Below, in pieces: positions 21,016 to 29,788 of a DNA stretch of 64,000 nucleotides. Position 1 is the stretch's first letter. Each line of letters opens with the position of its first letter. Below the pieces are notes generated by a model. It did no database searches. It was not told the DNA's origin and worked only from the letters and a program-made list of their open reading frames with translations. Origin of the DNA: an uncultured Hyphomicrobiales bacterium. GTDB taxonomy: Bacteria > Pseudomonadota > Alphaproteobacteria > Rhizobiales > Ancalomicrobiaceae. The position numbers were made by a program, and so were the translations under genes. The stretch is taken from the NCBI GenBank assembly GCA_903930435.1, contig CAIYYN010000017.1, positions 62,001 through 126,000 on the forward strand. The letters run 5' to 3'.

Positions 21016-22578
21016 TCAGGTGTAGATAAAGCGGAACGAGACTTCGCCGAGTTCAACGGTGTCGCCATTGCCAAGAGCAACCGGCTGATGAATGAACTCG
21101 CCATTCACCATGACACCATTGGATTGCGGCTGGTTACGCGAGACATCATTGATCTGATAGGTGCCTGTCGCCGCGTCGCGTTGCAGAAGGGCATGGTAAC
21201 GATGCACGCTCTTGTCGCGGAACCGGATATCGTTGTCAGAATGTCGACCGAGCCGAACGCCGGGGGTTGTAACCGGAAAGCGCGTCCGTCGCTGGTCCAG
21301 CAACTCGATCCACGCGAAAATCCGGATCCGTCTGGCCCGCCGCACCATGGCAATAATCGACCCAACGAAAAGCCCAATTGCAACAATCGCTCCGCCGATA
21401 ATCGTGATCGGGTGCGCCCAGAAGACCCCGAGCGCGAAGAGCTTGATCTGATTGGTGATATCGGCAAGGCTTCCAGGCTCAGGTTGATCGATGTCTGCGA
21501 TAGCAGGTTTCATCTCCACGGAAACCGGAACGGGCGTGTTCGCCGCCGGCTTTGGACCCGGCGCAGGTTTCAGGCCGAGCGCCGGATCGGCTTTCGTCGC
21601 CTTGACCTCGGCCGACTTCAGGCCGGGAATGGTGATTTCCGGCAAATAGTTGCCGACCAACGGCTTTGCGCCCTCGATCTCGACGGTGATTTGATAGCGT
21701 CCGCGCGGGTCCTGCCGGTCTAATGGGAATGTTGCGACGCCGCCTGAGGCAACAAACTGGCCGAACCGGCTGATGACAGCGTCCTCCACCCGCGTTGCCG
21801 GTAACAGTGGCTCGGCGTAAAAGCCGCCCGTTTCCTCGGCAAGCTTCTTCAGCGACGCGAGTTCCACGCCTTCGCCCGTGTGCTCGCGGTAGCCGATGCC
21901 GACAACAACAACACCTGCACGCCGTGCGGCACCGATGATCTCGTCAGACGCAAGGGCGCGATCCTCCGGCTTGCCGTCGCTCGCCAGAACGAGGATATGT
22001 CGCTCCGCTGCGGTCTGGGCCAGCAGGCTGATGGCGTCCAGAACGGCATGCGTGTCGTCAGCGCCAATCCCATCGGCCCGGATTGCGGTGGCCGAACGCC
22101 CGAGTTCTTCCCGCGAACTGCCAATCGGTGCAACGACATCGAGCTTGTCGCCCAACATGGTAGCAATGCCAAACCGATAGGACCCGACGCCACGCGTTGC
22201 ATCGATCATCCGCAAGGCATCGGCAGCACCGAGAGCGATCGTCCGGGCACGCCTTCGGTCCGAACGATCAATCAGGAACTGAACCGCTGCGTGCTGGTTG
22301 GCCAGATCAAATGGCAGGAAACTCGCTTCCGCTGTCGGTTCAGCCGAGCCGTCCTTGTGGAAGGTCACACGCGAAATGTGGAGATTACCAACCGGGCCGA
22401 TCTGGCAACTGGCCGTGAAAGCGCGGAGTTCGCCAGCTACCGCCTGGGTTTTACAGTTCGGCTGAAAAGTGACGACGTCCTGCGCAGCGGCACCCGCGAA
22501 TGGCAAGAAAATGCAGATGGCACCAACCCGCCCGAAAGCGCATACGACCCGCACCATGTGCTTGAGAAATCCGGGCAT
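21016..22578 (-). CDS. Secreted/periplasmic VWA domain joined by a transmembrane helix to a cytoplasmic FHA domain
   Basis: 520 residues. Signal-like N-terminus (CAFGRVGAICIFLPFAGAAAQ), a von Willebrand A domain (about 90–265: QFLIDRSDRRR in place of a full DxSxS, then ILVLASDGKPED), a β-rich segment, one transmembrane helix (about 385–410) followed by RRARRIR, and a C-terminal FHA domain (GRHSDNDIRFRDKSVHRYHALL, VNGEF, GDTVELGEVSFRF). Topology predicted: VWA outside, FHA inside, like a receptor linked to the kinase pathway. It starts with the ATG at 22578; a second ATG seven codons in is possible. It lies 32 bases upstream of the proline-rich FHA gene. Confidence 0.85.
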   Translation of the reverse strand: MPGFLKHMVRVVCAFGRVGAICIFLPFAGAAAQDVVTFQPNCKTQAVAGELRAFTASCQIGPVGNLHISRVTFHKDGSAEPTAEASFLPFDLANQHAAVQFLIDRSDRRRARTIALGAADALRMIDATRGVGSYRFGIATMLGDKLDVVAPIGSSREELGRSATAIRADGIGADDTHAVLDAISLLAQTAAERHILVLASDGKPEDRALASDEIIGAARRAGVVVVGIGYREHTGEGVELASLKKLAEETGGFYAEPLLPATRVEDAVISRFGQFVASGGVATFPLDRQDPRGRYQITVEIEGAKPLVGNYLPEITIPGLKSAEVKATKADPALGLKPAPGPKPAANTPVPVSVEMKPAIADIDQPEPGSLADITNQIKLFALGVFWAHPITIIGGAIVAIGLFVGSIIAMVRRARRIRIFAWIELLDQRRTRFPVTTPGVRLGRHSDNDIRFRDKSVHRYHALLQRDAATGTYQINDVSRNQPQSNGVMVNGEFIHQPVALGNGDTVELGEVSFRFIYT

Positions 22579-22713
22579 CGTTCAAATCCAGTCACGCAAC
22601 ATCTAAAATCCGACAATACCAGAAACCATGACCTGAAATAATGGCTGGCAAATGGCAAATCATTGGAAAACCCGAGACATTGCCTCGACCACCGTCCTTT
22701 TGAGCCATCACGC

Positions 22714-23214
22714 CTAGTCCCGTCGATGAAATCCGCTGAACTGCCCGCCCCTGTATCGCCAGCGCGGGAACAAGACCGGCGCCACGCCCGTGACAAAGAC
22801 GAGCGACAAGGCAATGATCACAGCGGCTTGCACCATAGCCGGGCCAATCGGCAAGGCATAGTCAACACAGGCAATCTGCCGCGATACCCGGTCGATGCGG
22901 GCCAGATCGCACGCCTCAAGTCCGGGCACGAAATCAAGCCGGATAGCCACAAATGCCACCCAGAATTCGCAGACTGCCTGCCCGACGAACAGCGCGAACG
23001 GCCAGTCCTGGTCCCATCTGAAGCGCTGCAGCTGCTGTGCGATCGCTTCAAACACCAACCCGGTCAGCAACATCGCGGCGGCGAGGCCGAATGGCTCGGC
23101 TGACAGCCCGCCGCTTTTGCCCAGCAGCCAGCTCGCGACCAGCGTCACCGGAGAAACAATCACCAGAAAAAGGACCAATCGCGTCTGCCAGCGTCCAAGC
23201 AGCGTGGGGGTCAT
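22714..23214 (-). CDS. Four-helix hypothetical membrane protein of the FHA operon
   Basis: 166 residues from the ATG at 23214, which overlaps the stop codon of the FHA–flavoenzyme gene as ATGA. Four hydrophobic segments (about residues 10–28, 38–55, 75–93 and 122–145). Charged loops include AIAQQLQRFRWDQDW and LEACDLARIDRVSRQIAC. I do not recognise a named family. Coupled translation says it works with the other operon products, perhaps as a membrane partner of the FHA proteins. Confidence 0.72.
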   Translation of the reverse strand: MTPTLLGRWQTRLVLFLVIVSPVTLVASWLLGKSGGLSAEPFGLAAAMLLTGLVFEAIAQQLQRFRWDQDWPFALFVGQAVCEFWVAFVAIRLDFVPGLEACDLARIDRVSRQIACVDYALPIGPAMVQAAVIIALSLVFVTGVAPVLFPRWRYRGGQFSGFHRRD

Positions 23215-25262
23215 GGCGACACCCCGCGACACCACTTGATCCATTGCCGGACCGAGGCTAACGGGCCGAAACGTCGCAGCCCCGCAGTACGCGAGTGGAC
23301 GAGATCATCAATCGCGCGCAGGGCGGCGAAACTCAGTCCCAGAAAGCTGTCGACTGCCGCGTAAGGTCCGTTGGCAGTGATGATGCCTGCGGCATAGACC
23401 CGCCCGGAACCTGTGCGGAGCGCCTTCACCTCGAAGGCATTCGTGACCCTGAGGCCCGACATGCCCCGTTCCGGCCCGGTTCCGGCAGCGCGATTGCGCG
23501 GCAACGCGTGGGTGTCAATCAGATCCCTGAGAAAGGCGGAAGTCGTCACATCCGCGACCAGCCCGGTGCAATCGATCAGGGCATCCGCGCTGATCGTCTG
23601 CCGGGACGCATGCTTCGGCGGTTGAATGGTCAGGGCCAGTTGGCCATCGCGCCGACGCACCTTGATCAGGTCTCCGAAGACAGGCTGATACCAGCCTTGC
23701 CGCGTGCCCTCAGCCAGCATCACGCGCCAGTTTTTACGGTCGGCAGTCGTTGTGCCGCCCCACACATCCATCCATTCCGACCGCTTCGCGCTGTCTGCTC
23801 GTTCGAGCCTCTGTTGCAGCGCGCCGCCCCAGCAGGCCTTTGGCCAGTTGAACGGCTGGACCTCGACGTGATGCCTGACAGGTCGCCGGGCCAGATCAGA
23901 GCGATGACCCGACGTGACCGGATAGCGCATCAGATGCACGATCCGAATGGTCGGGTTTCTTTGATGCAATTCACCCAAGCGCTGCAAGATCCGCGACGCG
24001 ACAATCCCCCTGCCCTCGACAAGAACCGTTCCGCCGCGCTTTTCCAGCATCCGGTAAAGCTCATCATGTGGCTCATAGGCATTGACGACCGAGGGATCAT
24101 CGGAATGCCTGCGGCGATAGTCCTGCAGGACCGTCAGAACCCGAATCGCCGGATATCCCGTCGCGATATGGACGTGGCGGGCGATGCAAATCCAGTCGCG
24201 CGTGGTCTCCTCGCCCTGCCCCGGCTGAAGCGGAGTTCGAAAATGCAAGGCATAACGGCCATCGTCGAGCTTGCGCAAGGCAATGGCGCGTCCGCAGCGG
24301 ACCATGCCTTGCCATCCGATCCGCTGCGCCTCGCGCGATACCGATGCGAGGACATCGCCGAGCCGCGGCGTATAGGTTTCCGCAAACAATGGCTCACCGA
24401 AAACACGCAAGACCGGTTCAAGCGCGTCGCGTCGCCCGGCGCGGACCCGCTGCCATGTCTCGCGCAGCGCGTAGCCCGGAAAGCCCCAGATATTGTCCGG
24501 CGTCGACGCTGAATGGGAGCGGATGCGCTCATGTGCCGGAATCTGTGAATTCTGGCAGTAATCGGCCCATTTTCGAACAGGATCAGGGTCGACGCCAATC
24601 ACGCGGATTGCTTGCGCACTCACGCCGACAATCCGGAGATGATCGACAAACATAAACGATCCCATGCCACCGCCGATGCATAGGTAATCCTTGGTCTCGA
24701 CAGGAATATCGAGCTTTTCTGCCGTCGCGAGGAGCTGGGAGAACGGCACAAGTTCTGTCGTCGCAAAAAGTTGGGTCAGGTCAGTTGCGGCCCCACTGGC
24801 GTCAGCCTCCGCGCCTTGCTCGTCGCTGGTCGCCTCGACGCCCCGATCCGCGCCGAGAGTCGTAATCACGGGGCTAGCCTGATCGTCACCATCCCCGGCC
24901 TCGGCGATCATGGCATCCGCCCGCCAGTACAGCGAAAAGAGCCCTATCGTGGCATAGGCATCACGCGGCCAGTCCTGCCAGCCGTCGGTTGTCTCCCGCG
25001 CACCTGCCCTTTCGGACGTCGGCGCAATCAGCGTCCCGTTCAGGCTGCCTACGTCCGCGAGCGCAAGACGATCACCCTTGCGGCGGAGAACCGCATGTCG
25101 CCGGGAGACGCTCTTGTCGTCGATCAGGATATGGGCAATTTCCCGATCGCGACCGATGATATAGTCGCCGTCATCAGCCAGTTGGTAGCGTTGCAGAACA
25201 CGGCCTTCGGCATCCCTGACATCGATCTCGATCACGGTCTGCGATTGCGTCAGGTCCGACAT
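23211..25262 (-). CDS. FHA domain fused to an FAD/NAD(P)-dependent oxidoreductase-like domain
   Basis: 683 residues. The N-terminal FHA domain (about 10–115) is canonical: IIGRDREIAHILIDD, SVSRRHAVL (Arg/Ser/His phosphothreonine pocket) and LNGT. A disordered acidic linker (118–165) leads to a Rossmann nucleotide-binding start CIGGGMGSFMFVDHL (about 195–209), then motifs IHIATGYPA-like (ARHVHIATGYPA), a second GRGIVASRILQRLGEL dinucleotide-type strand and a C-terminal ALIDCTGL ... VYAAGIITANGPYAAVDSFLG, reminiscent of flavin monooxygenase-like proteins. No signal or membrane segment. Reaction unknown; an FHA-recruited flavoprotein is an unusual architecture. It is the second gene of the operon, 9 bases after the zinc-ribbon FHA gene. 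Confidence 0.83.
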   Translation of the reverse strand: MSDLTQSQTVIEIDVRDAEGRVLQRYQLADDGDYIIGRDREIAHILIDDKSVSRRHAVLRRKGDRLALADVGSLNGTLIAPTSERAGARETTDGWQDWPRDAYATIGLFSLYWRADAMIAEAGDGDDQASPVITTLGADRGVEATSDEQGAEADASGAATDLTQLFATTELVPFSQLLATAEKLDIPVETKDYLCIGGGMGSFMFVDHLRIVGVSAQAIRVIGVDPDPVRKWADYCQNSQIPAHERIRSHSASTPDNIWGFPGYALRETWQRVRAGRRDALEPVLRVFGEPLFAETYTPRLGDVLASVSREAQRIGWQGMVRCGRAIALRKLDDGRYALHFRTPLQPGQGEETTRDWICIARHVHIATGYPAIRVLTVLQDYRRRHSDDPSVVNAYEPHDELYRMLEKRGGTVLVEGRGIVASRILQRLGELHQRNPTIRIVHLMRYPVTSGHRSDLARRPVRHHVEVQPFNWPKACWGGALQQRLERADSAKRSEWMDVWGGTTTADRKNWRVMLAEGTRQGWYQPVFGDLIKVRRRDGQLALTIQPPKHASRQTISADALIDCTGLVADVTTSAFLRDLIDTHALPRNRAAGTGPERGMSGLRVTNAFEVKALRTGSGRVYAAGIITANGPYAAVDSFLGLSFAALRAIDDLVHSRTAGLRRFGPLASVRQWIKWCRGVSP

Positions 25263-25271
25263 GAATGCATC

Positions 25272-26177
25272 TCAGATCTTGCGGACACGGAGCAGGCGCG
25301 TTGCCCCAAACAGGCGCGTTCCACACATGCGACACGTCTCGCCGCGATCGTAGCCGTTCAACACCTGACAGGCGGGATTCTCACACACAATGCTGGCTTC
25401 GCCGATGGTCACGACCTCATAGCGAAATGTGCCAATTTCGAGCGTATCTTCTGCACGCAGGTAAAGCGCCTGCTGATCCACGAGGCCACGATCCAGCAGC
25501 AGTGGCAAGCCTTCCGGATTTGACAGCAGCGCGCAGGTCGGTTCCGGACCGTCATAATAAAAGAGCAGTGCAAGCTTGTCGGCGAGCGGTGCTGCATCGA
25601 ACGCCGGCAGATCACTGACCGTCTCGACCGCCAATTCACCCGCCTGCTCGGTCGCCAGAACCGCCGCGCCGGGCAGCAAATGATAGTCGCCAACCGGTTT
25701 CAGATCGCTTCGACGCGAAATCATGATGCCCAGTCTGGCTGGTTCAAGCAGCGTCAACACAGTGCCGAAAATCGTAATCCGGTCGCCTTGCCTCAGTTCA
25801 GCCCGCTCATTTGCCCCCATCGGACGACCATTGAACTGCGTGGCCTCGAGGTTCGATGCGCGATTATAGACGACGGTCCGCCCCCGCTCCTCAGCCAACT
25901 CGACATGGACCCGCGAAATTGCCCGATTATTCGCCGCCAGCTGGATATCGCACGATGAACCGCGCCCGACGGTCAAAGGCAGGTTGAAAACCTTGCGGAC
26001 GGGCGGTGCTGGAGACTGGCTGATTTCAAGCGCGATGACGGCCATAGGGATAACCGGGTTCCGGGGAGCAAACTGCGGGCGAAGGGCACTTGGATTTCTG
26101 GATGCGATGACGGCTTCGAACACATCGATTCCACCCGGCACATCGAGCGAAACCGAAAACCGGTGAAAGGCTTGCAT
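25272..26177 (-). CDS. FHA-domain protein with C-terminal zinc ribbon
   Basis: 301 residues from ATG 26177 (a GTG directly before it is the alternative). The FHA core at about 60–145 has canonical VGRGSSCDIQL, ISRVHVEL, QFNGRP and GDRITIFGTVLTL. The N-terminal 45 residues form a separate β-rich stretch. The last 40 residues carry Cys-x4-Cys and Cys-x2-Cys (about 265, 270, 282, 285), a zinc-ribbon signature (CENPACQ ... CRMCGTRLFG). First gene of the operon, so it sets expression of all five; the promoter must lie between 26178 and the tRNA gene. Likely a cytoplasmic phosphothreonine adaptor. Confidence 0.85.
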   Translation of the reverse strand: MQAFHRFSVSLDVPGGIDVFEAVIASRNPSALRPQFAPRNPVIPMAVIALEISQSPAPPVRKVFNLPLTVGRGSSCDIQLAANNRAISRVHVELAEERGRTVVYNRASNLEATQFNGRPMGANERAELRQGDRITIFGTVLTLLEPARLGIMISRRSDLKPVGDYHLLPGAAVLATEQAGELAVETVSDLPAFDAAPLADKLALLFYYDGPEPTCALLSNPEGLPLLLDRGLVDQQALYLRAEDTLEIGTFRYEVVTIGEASIVCENPACQVLNGYDRGETCRMCGTRLFGATRLLRVRKI

Positions 26178-26421
26178 CACACAGCCGCCAAGTCAAACGC
26201 CGTATGGACCGATATCAAGACTCGATTGAACCGGACATGAACGCCATTTGCGGCCACTGCCGCTCCGCAGCGACCGCCCGACCACTCTCATGGTATTGGT
26301 TCGATGAATTTCCCCTCTTGAAACCTGTTTCTGGTGGTGATACCAGAGCGCCTCTGTTCGAGCATATTTATGCGTCGACACCTTCCGGGCTGCTGTGAAA
26401 AATCGGTTGCAGTGCTCGTGT

Positions 26422-26495
26422 TGGGGGATAGTTCAACGGTAGAACTGCGGACTCTGACTCCGTCAATCTTGGTTCGAATCCAGGTCCCCCAGCCA
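26422..26495 (+). tRNA. tRNA-Gln (anticodon CTG)
   Basis: 74 bases including an encoded 3' CCA. The acceptor stem TGGGGGA pairs with TCCCCCA, followed by discriminator G and CCA. D arm GTTC...GAAC, anticodon arm GCGGA-CTCTGAC-TCCGT with anticodon CTG, and T arm with the invariant GGTTCGAATCC. It reads CAG glutamine codons. It is on the plus strand between the minus-strand FHA operon and a membrane-protein gene, in a position often used as an integration site, but no repeat of its 3' end is visible nearby. Confidence 0.97.
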
Positions 26496-26928
26496 ATTGT
26501 TTCATGTCCATTCTGGCTGTTGATTCCGCGCTTTTTTAATGTCAGACGATCATGTCCGATAACAGGTCTCGACTCCACTTCACCGATGGGATCAGAGGCG
26601 GATTGTTTTTGAGCTGAACTCCCGACTGGCGTGACACTTGGTCCAGCCCGATATCGGTCAATTCCCAAAACACTGTGGCGGGCCTGACTGCACTGGAAGC
26701 CGCCCGGCTGGGACTGACCCGGCTTGCGGCACAAACGCAACAATGTCCGTCTGGTTCATCACCGAAGCAGCCGTTCCACAATTCTGATTTGTACCCTGAA
26801 CACGTTTGACGTTATCGTCTCGTGGCGAGTCTGGCGTTGCACACGAGAGCGTCGCCGGTTTCTCCGAAATTCTTTGCCGCAAAACCGTGGCAGGGGTTCA
26901 GCCGGTTGAGAGCGTGAACAGGATCGTC
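26496..26928. other. Gene-free stretch downstream of tRNA-Gln
   Basis: 433 bases. Short open frames on both strands have no ribosome site or family resemblance. No integrase fragment, direct repeat of the tRNA end or T-rich hairpin terminator is apparent. It contains the upstream region of the membrane protein gene at 26929. Confidence 0.45.
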
Positions 26929-27702
26929 ATGTCAGCCATCGAAGTAGAGCTTAATCCGTTCTCCATCGGAACCTGTTTCCAAAAGTCATTCAAGGTGTGT
27001 GGTCAAGCATTTTTGCCGATACTATTGGTCACGGCCAGCGCAAGTGTGCCCGATTTGATACTGCAGCTGATCACTCCTGCAATCCGGGTTTTTGGCGTCT
27101 TATATTTCGGAATATTTTCATTTACCGTCGGAATATTTGGATTTATACTGCAAATCGCCATTCAGGGTATCATTGTCTTCGGTACATTTCGGGTCTTGCA
27201 AGGGAAGTCATTTGATGTGGGTGGGGCATTTCGGCAGGCCTTTCGAAAGGTTGGCACATTGGCGGGTCTTTCGATCGTGCTTGGTCTCCTGATCGGTCTT
27301 GCTAGCTTGGCGCTTCTCATACCCGGTGTGATCGTCGGCACCGTGTATGCGGTCGCAGTTCCGGCCTGTGTCATCGAGAGTACAGGCGTTTCGGAAAGTC
27401 TCAGACGCAGTCGCACGCTGACCAAGGGTAACCGTTGGAAGGTTTTCGGAATTTACGCTCTCGTTATGATTGTCATGTTCGTTATTTTTTCTGCAATCAT
27501 GGGCTCTTTATTTTTCTTGATACGCCCTACGGCAGTGGACCTGGTTGGAATTCGGTTCCAAATGGTGTCCCCAATTTTGAATTTTGTAATACGGCTTATT
27601 TCCGTTGGTTTCCTGTCCGTCGTCATCAGTGTCATTTACTCTGAATTGCGCTACGCAAAGGAAGGTGTCGGTATCGACGAAATCGTCGACGTCTTTGCCT
27701 GA
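26929..27702 (+). CDS. Polytopic membrane protein (YciC/GDPDase membrane-domain-like)
   Basis: 257 residues from ATG 26929 (CAGGAT upstream); an earlier in-frame start would add 41 hydrophilic residues across the promoter region and is rejected. About six transmembrane helices. The central block LIPGVIVGTVYAVAVPACVIESTGVSESLRRSRTL-TKGNRWKVF, here split for length, is the hallmark of YciC-like and glycerophosphodiesterase membrane-domain proteins. Function unknown. It has a lower GC content than its neighbours. It lies between, but opposite to, the FHA operon and the MoxR operon. Confidence 0.75.
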   Translation: MSAIEVELNPFSIGTCFQKSFKVCGQAFLPILLVTASASVPDLILQLITPAIRVFGVLYFGIFSFTVGIFGFILQIAIQGIIVFGTFRVLQGKSFDVGGAFRQAFRKVGTLAGLSIVLGLLIGLASLALLIPGVIVGTVYAVAVPACVIESTGVSESLRRSRTLTKGNRWKVFGIYALVMIVMFVIFSAIMGSLFFLIRPTAVDLVGIRFQMVSPILNFVIRLISVGFLSVVISVIYSELRYAKEGVGIDEIVDVFA

Positions 27703-27818
27703 GGCACAGCCGACGCGCCCGCTTCGAGGTCCCAGTGCTCGCGCGCAGGTCTCTCCAACAGATCGGTCTTCGGCCTGCTCATGGTCCGAATGCCAGAAAT
27801 CGTCAGGCGAGGCGCGGT

Positions 27819-28751
27819 CTAACCCGCGTCTTGCCCGCCACGAGCGTGCTTGTCCTGATAGATGCGACCGAAAGCCTGTTCGCGCTCGAGATGGGCGCGC
27901 TCGGCGGCATAAAAAGCCTTCAGGAAGTCGTGGGTCTGACTGGGTGGAACGGGATCCGACCACCCGATTTTGGCCGCGATCTTGCCCGCCACAGTCTCAT
28001 GCAATTGGCTCGTCTCTTCCGATGGCGTTCGGCGCAGCAACTCCTCCAGAACTTGCAGTTCGAAGGAGCCGTAGGCTTGCAACTGGCGGCTCGTGAACCG
28101 ATAGGCCGACGAGGCTTGTTCCGCGATATCGTCCAGAAGCACCCGTTTTGGCACGCTGACCAGCAGCGTTCCGGCAATGATATCGCCACCACGCATGCGG
28201 GCCTTGTTGAAGAGTGGCAGGCCGGACAGCAGCAATAGCCAGATGAGCAGAAAGAACGACTGCCAATTGGCCGATGCACCATGCGAGGTGAGGTTCGCAA
28301 AGACGCTGATCGGCAAGAACACTTCAAGTTCGCGTGTGAGATTCCGGGCAATCACCGCCGCTGGCATCAGCGGACCACCCCGACGATCGATCACACGCAA
28401 TTTGGCTATCTTCTTGCCCGGCGTAGCACCACCCCACATCATCTCGAAATAGATGAAGTAGAGATTGCGAACCAGAAAGGCGATCAGGGTGATCAGGGTA
28501 AAGGCGACAAGCGGACCACCCAATTCAACGACGAGCCAGATGGCGGCGATATAAATCAGCAAGGTCGTGCCCAGCCAGAAGAGCATGTCGCACAGAAAGG
28601 CGACCAGCCGTTCCGAGTGTTCGGCCAATGCGACAGGCAATTCAATGCCTTCCGGCGTGACGATCAGATGGATGCGGCGCTTCGTGCCACGGTCAATCAG
28701 CGCATCGACCCGATCCGCCGCGCGATATGCCCCCTCAGCCGCAAGCGTCAT
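27819..28751 (-). CDS. RDD family membrane protein
   Basis: 310 residues starting at the ATG that overlaps the SpoIIM-like stop codon as ATGA. The RDD domain (about residues 48–200) shows ERLVAFLCDMLFW (first helix, with Arg-x5/6-Asp), a second helix, and GATPGKKIAKLRVIDRRGG. About 110 residues of charged, mostly helical cytoplasmic tail follow, ending in a Lys/Gly-rich segment. RDD proteins are poorly characterised, and some act in ion transport. Last gene of the MoxR operon, a position common for RDD proteins in MoxR–DUF58 clusters. Confidence 0.88.
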   Translation of the reverse strand: MTLAAEGAYRAADRVDALIDRGTKRRIHLIVTPEGIELPVALAEHSERLVAFLCDMLFWLGTTLLIYIAAIWLVVELGGPLVAFTLITLIAFLVRNLYFIYFEMMWGGATPGKKIAKLRVIDRRGGPLMPAAVIARNLTRELEVFLPISVFANLTSHGASANWQSFFLLIWLLLLSGLPLFNKARMRGGDIIAGTLLVSVPKRVLLDDIAEQASSAYRFTSRQLQAYGSFELQVLEELLRRTPSEETSQLHETVAGKIAAKIGWSDPVPPSQTHDFLKAFYAAERAHLEREQAFGRIYQDKHARGGQDAG

Positions 28752-29788
28752 GTGCGCCCCCGCATGGTCTGACGGCCGGCAAACAGAAAATAGGCAAGCC
28801 ACAGCACGAATGTCACGCCTGCGAAGGTGAAGCGCAGCACTGTCGGCTGGATCAATTGCCGGAGGCCTCCCTCGATCAGCCCGGCGATGAGAAACATCAT
28901 CACCGCACCCGCTGCTATCAATGCCGCATGACGACCATGGATGGAGAGATTGTCGAGGCGATTGTGCGGACCGGGCAACAGGATCTTTTCGGCGACCACG
29001 AGTCCTGCTGCCCCGGACAGCAGGATGGCCCCGATTTCAGTGACGCCGTGAATGGACACCCAGCCCAGGAAATCGATTGCCAGCCCCCGATTGGCATGAA
29101 GCGCAAGCATGGCACCAATGACCATTCCCTGATAGCCGACCAGCAGCAACGTCGGAACTCCTGCCACCGCACCAAGCCCGAAGCTCAAGATGCCGATGAT
29201 GGCGTTATGCTGGAACAGGGCATTCGCGAAAACGATGAAGCTGTTTGCGACTCCCGGCCAGGGTGCAAAGAGTTCGCCCTCCATCAGTTCGCTGCGGGTC
29301 GAGCGCGGTCCTCGGCCCTGACTGAGGCTCTCCGGCACAAATGCGCCATACCAGGTTTCGTCACCGATGGTCAGCAGGTAACCGATCGCACCGCCGGCCA
29401 GAAAGACCGCGAGTATGAGCATCAGGTGCCAGCGTGCCTGTCGCACCGCGACGGGAAATCCGGTTGTCAAAAACCGACCGAGATCCTCGATCAGGCTGGA
29501 GCGCGGTGCGTAGACGTTCAGGAACGCCCGCATGGCGAGATTTTCGAGATAAAGCAACAGGTTGCAATCAAGGGCAATTGAGCGGGCAACCGCCAGCGAT
29601 GAGAGTGTGCTGCGATAGAGAAGCGGCAGCCGCTCGAATTCCTCTGGTCGCAGCGCGCCAAGCCCGCGGCTCTCCATCCGGGCGATGATCCCTTCAAGCT
29701 CGCGCCAGGCCGGTTCACGTAGACGGCGGAACTCGCTGGACTTCAGCTGCAACGGTCGTGCCTTCTGCGGACCCACCACCTCGGTCAT
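28748..29788 (-). CDS. Stage II sporulation protein M-like (DUF95) membrane protein
   Basis: 346 residues; the ATG overlaps the DUF58 stop codon. An N-terminal soluble helical region (about 1–115) precedes six or so transmembrane helices. The SpoIIM/DUF95 signature region is visible as FIVFANALFQHNAIIGILSFGLGAVAGVPTLL, followed by LGWVSIHGVTEIGAILLSGAAGL; this is the part that in Bacillus SpoIIM recruits cell-wall hydrolases. Sporulation is not implied. In MoxR clusters it accompanies DUF58 and RDD proteins. Cell-envelope remodelling is the inferred role. Confidence 0.87.
   Translation of the reverse strand: MTEVVGPQKARPLQLKSSEFRRLREPAWRELEGIIARMESRGLGALRPEEFERLPLLYRSTLSSLAVARSIALDCNLLLYLENLAMRAFLNVYAPRSSLIEDLGRFLTTGFPVAVRQARWHLMLILAVFLAGGAIGYLLTIGDETWYGAFVPESLSQGRGPRSTRSELMEGELFAPWPGVANSFIVFANALFQHNAIIGILSFGLGAVAGVPTLLLVGYQGMVIGAMLALHANRGLAIDFLGWVSIHGVTEIGAILLSGAAGLVVAEKILLPGPHNRLDNLSIHGRHAALIAAGAVMMFLIAGLIEGGLRQLIQPTVLRFTFAGVTFVLWLAYFLFAGRQTMRGRT

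Noticed and set aside
23295-24512. 405-codon open frame opposite the FHA–flavoenzyme gene
   Set aside because: Antisense shadow; the minus-strand gene has clear domain motifs and operon overlaps.
15006-26177. Type VI secretion cluster suggested by kinase, PP2C and FHA genes
   Set aside because: No tssB/C, hcp, vgrG, clpV or IcmF-like genes are present within the window.
26422-26495. Genomic island inserted at tRNA-Gln
   Set aside because: No integrase gene and no direct repeat of the tRNA 3' end seen within several kb.
28748-29788. Sporulation gene
   Set aside because: SpoIIM/DUF95 proteins are widespread in non-sporulating bacteria within MoxR clusters.
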